20,277 nt of DNA from JAJPJQ01 sp036522615 (GTDB lineage Bacteria > Desulfobacterota > Binatia > UBA9968): contig DATDFN010000057.1 of assembly GCA_036522615.1 (NCBI GenBank), positions 1-20,277 on the forward strand, given 5' to 3'. Each line of letters starts with the position of its first letter. Position 1 is the first letter of the stretch. The notes beneath the pieces were generated by a model. The model searched no databases. It was not told where the DNA came from and saw nothing but the letters and a program-made list of their open reading frames with translations. A program made the translations under genes and the position numbers. Positions 16,438-20,277 of the stretch are shown here, one piece after another.

Positions 16438-17416
16438 CGGCGGCTTCCTCCGGCGCGCCGCCGGAGCGCGCGAGGTCCTCCGCCTTGATTTTCTCCGGGT
16501 TGAACTTGGCCGCGGCCTTGTTCATGCGCTCGAGTGTCTCGTCGAAGTCGAGCGGCGCGGCGTCCTTCGGGCGGAAGCGCAGCGGGTTCAGGCGCGCGAC
16601 GACGAAGCTCCGGAGATACGGGCTCGTCATGCCGCGCGCTTTGAGCGCCTCGACTTTCTCCATGACGAGGTCGTCGAGCGCCATGAGCGTCTTGGCGCGC
16701 GCGGTGCGGATCTTGAGCGCGGCCTTCAGCGGTTCTTTGAGAAATTGATCGACGCGCTTGAGAAGCGGAGCGTAAGCGCCGCCGCTGAAGCGCGGCCGCT
16801 CCTCGTAGCAGATGCCGAGCGTGATGTAGCCGGGCTCCTCGAATTCGAGCGCGTAGCTCGCCTCGGCCGCGTCGTCGAGGCGCGCGAGCTCGCGCGCCAT
16901 GCGAATGACTTCGAGCGACTTCTCGCGCAGGTTGTGCGCCTTTTCCGTGTTGAGCGCGAGGATTTGATACGCGGCGGACTCCTCCGGCACGAGGATCGCC
17001 GTGATGCATTTAGCGCCGAGCGTGCGCATCGCCGAAAGACGGTGATGGCCGTTGGGAGTCCAGTAAAGCGCTCCGTCGTCGGACTTCTGCGCGCGCACGG
17101 CGATGATGGGATCGAGAAAGCGCCCGAGCTTGCCGATGACGTTTTCCAACCGGCGCGCGTGCGCGTCGGAGAGATTGCGCTGGTACGGCGTGGGCTCGAC
17201 CTGATCGATCGGCAGCGCGGCGAAAATGACCCATTTGCCGCCGTACGGCTCGGCGTAGGCGCCGAGGACTTTGCCGCCGTCGCGCTCGACCTCGCGCCCG
17301 AGCTGCGCAACTTCCGAAGGCGCGGCGCCCGCCTGCAGCTCGGCGGCGGTGATGCCGCACGCTTTGCCGCCGGGCTTGCGGCGGCGGCGCGTTTTCTTCG
17401 GTTTCTTTTCAGCCAT
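16430..17416 (-). CDS. Orphan ParB/Srx-fold protein (ParB N-terminal domain)
   Basis: A 328-aa protein. A Lys/Arg-rich N-terminus (MAEKKPKKTRRRRK) could touch nucleic acid. The ParB-type nucleotide-binding fold spans about 62-150, with VEPTPYQRNLSDAHARRLEN near 73-92 and PNGHHRLSAMRTLGAKCI at 121-138. The latter replaces the GERRWRA motif of segregation ParBs. The C-terminal half is helical, with MTSPYLRSFVVARLNPLRF, and does not look like the canonical ParB HTH/dimer domain. There is no parA nearby. It overlaps GGCT by 8 nt upstream and the MFS gene by 8 nt downstream, so it is coupled to genes of glutathione metabolism. Sulfiredoxin shares this fold but has a Cys in GGCHR, where here there is His. 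The activity is unknown. Confidence 0.82.
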   Translation of the reverse strand: MAEKKPKKTRRRRKPGGKACGITAAELQAGAAPSEVAQLGREVERDGGKVLGAYAEPYGGKWVIFAALPIDQVEPTPYQRNLSDAHARRLENVIGKLGRFLDPIIAVRAQKSDDGALYWTPNGHHRLSAMRTLGAKCITAILVPEESAAYQILALNTEKAHNLREKSLEVIRMARELARLDDAAEASYALEFEEPGYITLGICYEERPRFSGGAYAPLLKRVDQFLKEPLKAALKIRTARAKTLMALDDLVMEKVEALKARGMTSPYLRSFVVARLNPLRFRPKDAAPLDFDETLERMNKAAAKFNPEKIKAEDLARSGGAPEEAAVE

Positions 17417-17834
17417 GCCGTCTGATGAAGTCGCCGCCGGCGATACGGCGAAATCGCGTCACCGGCAGCGCGTAAAGATAAATCCAGCAGCGCGTGCGCG
17501 CGCCGTCGTCGCGCCGGACCGTAGCCTTCAAGCGCCGGAACGCCTTGTCTTCGTAGGCGTCGAGCGCGCTCAGCGTCCGCGCGGGCTCGCGCAGCCGGTA
17601 GATCTCGCCGCGCACGCGGTCGGCGTTGTTGCGCGAGAGGATCGCACCGGGGAAAGCGCCGAGATCGTAGAGCCGCCCGCGGAACGTCCCGGGGCCGACG
17701 AAATCGGATTCGGCGCTGAGCTTTCGGTGCATCGGATGGCCGCTCGCGGAGCGCAGTGTGCCGTAGACGAAAAGCAGCGCGCCGGCTTCCGGCGCGCGCC
17801 GCTTACGGGAAGATTTTCTTTCCCGACGCTTCAT
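17409..17834 (-). CDS. Gamma-glutamylcyclotransferase-like (AIG2/GGCT) protein
   Basis: A 141-aa protein with LFVYGTLR at about 21-28, the BtrG/GGCT-fold phosphate-like loop, and LDAYED at 91-96, where Glu95 is in the position of the catalytic Glu of GGCT. Members convert gamma-glutamyl amines or peptides to 5-oxoproline, or belong to the wider AIG2/YtfP group of unclear activity. The first ~18 residues are basic and unusual. The ATG at 17834 lies inside the end of the ferredoxin gene (32-nt overlap). No other start is available before VYGTLR, so the long overlap is real if the start is correct. Neighbouring GST supports a glutathione-linked role, by inference. Confidence 0.86.
   Translation of the reverse strand: MKRRERKSSRKRRAPEAGALLFVYGTLRSASGHPMHRKLSAESDFVGPGTFRGRLYDLGAFPGAILSRNNADRVRGEIYRLREPARTLSALDAYEDKAFRRLKATVRRDDGARTRCWIYLYALPVTRFRRIAGGDFIRRHG
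17777..17797 (-). repeat. Perfect 9-bp GC hairpin at the ferredoxin/GGCT overlap
   Basis: GCGCGCCGG (17777-17785) and CCGGCGCGC (17789-17797) pair perfectly around a 3-nt loop. On the minus strand it begins 5 nt after the ferredoxin stop codon and is followed by TGCTTTTCG. It looks like a weak terminator or attenuator placed inside the first codons of the GGCT gene. Confidence 0.5.
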
Positions 17835-18015
17835 CGGCGAGGAGGATCGCCTGCACCGGACAGAACTTCGCCGCCTTTGTAATGTCCTCGTCGCTGTCGC
17901 CCTTGGGATCGAGCACGACGGCCTTGAACTCCTCGTCGATGTCGAAGACGTTGGGCGCGATCGAGGCGCAGTTACGGACGCCCTTGCACTTCGCGCGGTC
18001 GATCGTGATCTTCAT
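17803..18015 (-). CDS. Small ferredoxin, probably [3Fe-4S], P450-partner type
   Basis: A 70-aa protein: MKITIDRAKCKGVRNCASIA at the start, then PNVFDIDE, and AAKFCPVQAILL near the end. It has exactly three Cys, at 10, 16 and 52, in the CxxxxxC...CP pattern of [3Fe-4S] ferredoxins that feed P450s and other oxygenases. The fourth Cys of [4Fe-4S] versions is missing. The true start is ATG at 18015; a longer reading frame runs upstream but is the opposite-frame shadow of the GST gene. The gene begins 5 nt after the GST stop and ends 32 nt inside GGCT. No P450 or reductase is in the window. Confidence 0.9.
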   Translation of the reverse strand: MKITIDRAKCKGVRNCASIAPNVFDIDEEFKAVVLDPKGDSDEDITKAAKFCPVQAILLADEASGKKIFP

Positions 18016-18020
18016 GCCGG

Positions 18021-18605
18021 TTATGTCGCGCTCGCCTTGAGCGATTCGAGCTTCAAATAGCGCCGCATGAAGTCCATCCAGCCGAGCAGCGTCTTGTGCG
18101 TCGCGGGAATCTCGTAATTCGCGGCCGTGTAGAGATAATGCAGCTGGGTGAAGATTGCGATGTCGGCGATCGTCAGCCGGCCGAAGATGAACTCCCGGCC
18201 GGCGAAAAACTGATCGAGCGTGCGGAAATGGACGGCGAGGCCCGCTTCGGCGGCTTTTTTCGCCTCCGGCGTCTCGGCATGCCGGAGCGTGCGGATCGCG
18301 AGGTTCAAAACCTCGTCGGCCCAGTCTTCGAGCATGAGAGCGAGTCCTTTGTCCGACGGCTTGTCGGGGTAGATGCTGTTCTGCGGGTGCTGCTCTTCGA
18401 GGAAGGCGGAGATGAACGTCGAATCGATGACGCATTTGCCGTTATAGTCCATCACCGGTACTTTCCGCTGGCCGGAGAAATCGATCAGCGGCTGGCGATT
18501 CGGTCGCACGTCGAAAATCTCGAACGGAACGCTCTTCATGCGCATGACGATGCGCACTTTCTCGCAAAACATCGAGGTCGCGCTCTGATACAGTGTGATG
18601 CTCAT
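18021..18605 (-). CDS. Glutathione S-transferase-like protein
   Basis: A 194-aa protein of GST length. The N-terminal thioredoxin-fold domain has SMFCEKVRIVM (about 11-21, Cys14 possibly catalytic), QRKVPVM (46-52, with the cis-Pro of GSTs) and DSTFISAFLEE (61-71, glutathione-binding Asp-Ser). The C-terminal domain is helical, with FGRLTIADIAIFTQLHYL typical of the family. It may conjugate or reduce substrates with glutathione, but a stress-related non-enzymatic role is also common. The ATG at 18605 has GGAGG about 7 nt upstream. It is the first gene of the overlapping GST-ferredoxin-GGCT-ParB-MFS cluster and follows an AT-rich palindromic repeat. Confidence 0.9.
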   Translation of the reverse strand: MSITLYQSATSMFCEKVRIVMRMKSVPFEIFDVRPNRQPLIDFSGQRKVPVMDYNGKCVIDSTFISAFLEEQHPQNSIYPDKPSDKGLALMLEDWADEVLNLAIRTLRHAETPEAKKAAEAGLAVHFRTLDQFFAGREFIFGRLTIADIAIFTQLHYLYTAANYEIPATHKTLLGWMDFMRRYLKLESLKASAT

Positions 18606-18642
18606 CGTCGGGTCCTCCGCTCTTTGCTTTGTTTGTACGAGT

Positions 18643-18712
18643 GCAATTTTCGATTTTAGATTTTGATTTTAGATTGACAATCGAAAATCGGCAATCGAAA
18701 ATCTAAAATCGG
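18643..18712. repeat. AT-rich palindromic repeat cluster between LLM and GST genes
   Basis: A perfect 14-bp inverted repeat has its left arm (CGATTTTAGATTTT) at 18651-18664 and its right arm at 18698-18711. The 33-nt centre holds nested copies of the same short units (AATCGAAAATC, GATTTTAGATTG). Composition is very different from the GC-rich surroundings. On the minus strand it lies between the LLM stop and the GST start, so it may end LLM transcription, drive the GST cluster, or be an interspersed repeat. Confidence 0.75.
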
Positions 18713-18713
18713 T

Positions 18714-19652
18714 TTACTTCGCCAGGCGGGGGACTACCTCGCCCGCGAGAATCTCCATCTGCTCCGGTAAATCGTACACGGGATTCAAATTGATCACCCG
18801 CGCCCCGGCGGCGATGATGCGGCCGAGCTTCTCGGCGCATTCTTCCGGACCGCCCCAGACCGAGACCTTCTCGGCGAGGTCCGGCGCGCCGTAATACGCG
18901 CCGAACCATTCCGTCAGCCGTTTCGCGGCGCGCGCGCGGTCGCGGTCGACGGCGAGATAGACGCGCTTGCCGATTGCGAAGTCGGCGGGGTTTTTATTCG
19001 CCTCCGCCAGCGCCTGCCTTAAAATTTTCACCTGTTCCTCGAACGCCTCGCTCGAGGAAGAGCCCGCGCCCATAAATCCGCCGGTGCGGAACGCGGCGCG
19101 CCGCACCGCCGGAGGCGCGCTGCCGCCGATCCAGATCGGCGGGTGCGGTTTTTGAAACGGTTTCGGCACGAGCGTGGCGTTTTTGAGCTGCCAGAACTGC
19201 CCTTCGAACGTGACGTTGTCCTCGGTCCAAAGCTTCTGAATCAGCGCGAGCCCCTCGTTGAAGCGCGCGACGCGCTTGTCCGGCGAGAGCCCGTACGCCT
19301 GATAGAGCCGCGTTACCGCGCCGAGGCCGACGCCCGCGATGACCCGCCCGCGGCTCAGCTGATCGAGGCTCGCGAGGCTCTTGGCGAGCCAGATCGGATT
19401 TCTCAGGTTGATCAGGAAGACCGCCATCGCGAGGCGAATGCGCTGCGTGAGCGCTGCGGCGTAGCTCAGCATTGTGATGCCTTCCATCGCGCTCGCCGCC
19501 TGGCGCAGCACCGCCTGCTCCTGCACCCATAAGCTGTGAAAGCCCAGCTCTTCGGCGCGTTTGATGTAGCGCTGAATGGATTCGAGATCGAGCGGAAGCT
19601 GTGTATGAATCTGCGGCGCGGCGATGCCGAATTCGACCTTGCCCGAAGCCAT
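18714..19652 (-). CDS. LLM-class flavin-dependent oxidoreductase
   Basis: A protein of about 312 aa with the luciferase-like TIM-barrel signatures: FGIAAPQ at the start, RAEELGFHSLWVQEQ, TQRIRLAMAVFLINLRNPIWLAKSLASLDQLSRGRVIAGVGLG, and PPIWIGGSAPPAVRRAA. These enzymes use reduced FMN or F420 to oxidise or monooxygenate small molecules. Which cofactor is used cannot be told here, although the F420-type subgroup is common with this N-terminus. I prefer ATG at 19652, with GAGAG just upstream, over ATG at 19676, which has no Shine-Dalgarno. The gene is divergent from the tRNA-Thr editing gene. Confidence 0.93.
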   Translation of the reverse strand: MASGKVEFGIAAPQIHTQLPLDLESIQRYIKRAEELGFHSLWVQEQAVLRQAASAMEGITMLSYAAALTQRIRLAMAVFLINLRNPIWLAKSLASLDQLSRGRVIAGVGLGAVTRLYQAYGLSPDKRVARFNEGLALIQKLWTEDNVTFEGQFWQLKNATLVPKPFQKPHPPIWIGGSAPPAVRRAAFRTGGFMGAGSSSSEAFEEQVKILRQALAEANKNPADFAIGKRVYLAVDRDRARAAKRLTEWFGAYYGAPDLAEKVSVWGGPEECAEKLGRIIAAGARVINLNPVYDLPEQMEILAGEVVPRLAK

Positions 19653-19705
19653 GATTGCTCTCTCGAACGCAACCATATCAACGTTTCGTTCGGCGGTTCA
19701 AGATG

Positions 19706-19738
19706 CAGCGCTCGTTTTGCAATGACGCCCGAGCGCTG
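19706..19738. repeat. 9-bp inverted repeat in a divergent intergenic region
   Basis: CAGCGCTCG at 19706-19714 and CGAGCGCTG at 19730-19738 are exact reverse complements with a 15-nt centre containing TGCAATGACG. It sits between the divergent LLM and tRNA-Thr editing genes, ending about 15 nt before the latter's ATG. It may be a regulator site or a remnant of an interspersed repeat. Confidence 0.55.
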
Positions 19739-19753
19739 TTAGCCTCCTCTGCG

Positions 19754-20173
19754 ATGAAGCTCCTCTGTTTTCAGGCGAAACGCTTCCGCTGGAAAACACA
19801 CACGAAGACGCTGCCGGAGGTTCCGGACCGCGAAGTCGAAGAAGCCGTGGACGAGGCGGTGGTCGTTTTCTATCAGGCCGAAGCAGCGGATGAAGAAACG
19901 GAACGGCGCGCTTCCGTGCTGCGCCAGACGCTCAAGCACGTCAAGTGGCTCGCGAACAAGCGTGGGCTGAAAAACATCGTGCTCCATTCCTTCGCGCATC
20001 TCGGCGGCGCCGGCGCGCCTCCGGAGTTCACGGAGCGGCTGATCGAAGAGGCGGCCGAGCGCCTGCGCGCGACCGGATATTCCGTGCGGCTCACGCCGTT
20101 CGGCTATTTCTGCGAATGGGACCTAAGCGTTTACGGCGACAGCCTCGCCAAAGTCTGGAAGGAGATCCGTTAA
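19754..20173 (+). CDS. Stand-alone archaeal-type threonyl-tRNA synthetase editing domain
   Basis: A 139-aa protein that resembles the N-terminal editing domain of archaeal ThrRS (tRNA-Thr_ED, DTD-like fold): MKLLCFQAKRFRWK at the start, VEEAVDEAVVVFYQAEAADE, then IVLHSFAHLGG (75-85) and TPFGYFCEWDLSVYGDSLAK (114-133), which correspond to the PFAHLS and PFGYYKAF...CKGHPLAE signatures. The archaeal domain hydrolyses Ser-tRNA-Thr. No synthetase catalytic or anticodon domain follows, and the gene ends normally. The start is ATG 19754 from homology; no Shine-Dalgarno is present, and an upstream extension would be low-complexity. A trans-editing factor is the natural inference, but substrate specificity is unproven. 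Homologues do occur in some bacterial genomes. Confidence 0.82.
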   Translation: MKLLCFQAKRFRWKTHTKTLPEVPDREVEEAVDEAVVVFYQAEAADEETERRASVLRQTLKHVKWLANKRGLKNIVLHSFAHLGGAGAPPEFTERLIEEAAERLRATGYSVRLTPFGYFCEWDLSVYGDSLAKVWKEIR

Positions 20174-20277
20174 TCACTGTCGGGCTTTTTCTGGGCCGAA
20201 ACGGGGGCGATCACCCGGTTGGGTAGACGCGCTTTGCGGCCTAAGCTTTAAAATAAGACGCGTACAGATCCACGCCG
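20174..20277. other. Right-end non-coding stretch, nothing recognised
   Basis: About 100 bases after the editing-domain gene up to the window end. No convincing terminator, tRNA, repeat or coding start could be supported here. Confidence 0.5.

Noticed and set aside
18016..18435. Upstream extension of the ferredoxin frame
   Set aside because: The extension is Arg/Pro/Ala-rich, runs inside the GST gene in another frame and has no homology; the ferredoxin starts at 18015.

Overview
The window looks like a chromosomal segment of a GC-rich, Gram-negative-type bacterium. Evidence: meso-diaminopimelate murein recycling genes (ldcA-like, mpl), a lipobox lipoprotein, a membrane-anchored lytic transglycosylase, purine-rich Shine-Dalgarno sites, and two adjacent DUF507 genes. 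The DUF507 pair, NHL/LLM/GST content and small interspersed palindromes would fit an uncultured lineage near the former Deltaproteobacteria (Desulfobacterota, Myxococcota or Binatota-like) or NC10/Rokubacteria. This placement is inference only. No phage, IS element, CRISPR array, tRNA or rRNA was seen.

Layout. 1-7613 is all minus strand: a truncated VWA/YfbK-type lipoprotein, an SLT-type lytic transglycosylase, the translation/secretion operon ffh-rpsP-khpA-rimM, groES-groEL with its own promoter, and two DUF507 genes. About 7614-7908 is non-coding and carries one perfect and two single-mismatch DnaA boxes at the point where gene direction flips. It is a candidate replication origin. 7909-14202 is plus strand: ldcA-like, a serine hydrolase and mpl (cytoplasmic murein-peptide recycling), then a peroxiredoxin, an MFS transporter and a DMT/EamA transporter. 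14206-19652 is minus strand: an NHL beta-propeller protein, an Fsr-like MFS transporter, an orphan ParB/Srx-fold protein, a gamma-glutamylcyclotransferase-like protein, a three-cysteine ferredoxin, a glutathione S-transferase-like protein and an LLM flavin oxidoreductase. At the right end, on the plus strand, is a stand-alone archaeal-type tRNA-Thr editing domain.

How genes work together. ffh, rpsP, khpA and rimM form a compact ribosome/secretion operon from which the usual trmD-rplS tail is missing; rimM has no ATG, GTG or TTG at its expected start. LdcA and Mpl act in sequence in murein recycling: the first trims tetrapeptide to tripeptide and the second reloads it onto UDP-MurNAc. The signal-less serine hydrolase fused into that operon is the unknown partner. 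The GST, ferredoxin, GGCT, ParB/Srx and MFS genes overlap or nearly touch, so they look like one translationally coupled operon with a glutathione flavour. This is the best candidate here for an undescribed functional unit.

Several small inverted repeats lie between genes: 1343-1371, 4742-4769, 7235-7330 (two copies), 15170-15216, 17777-17797, 18651-18711 and 19706-19738. Some look like interspersed REP-type elements and some may be terminators or operators.
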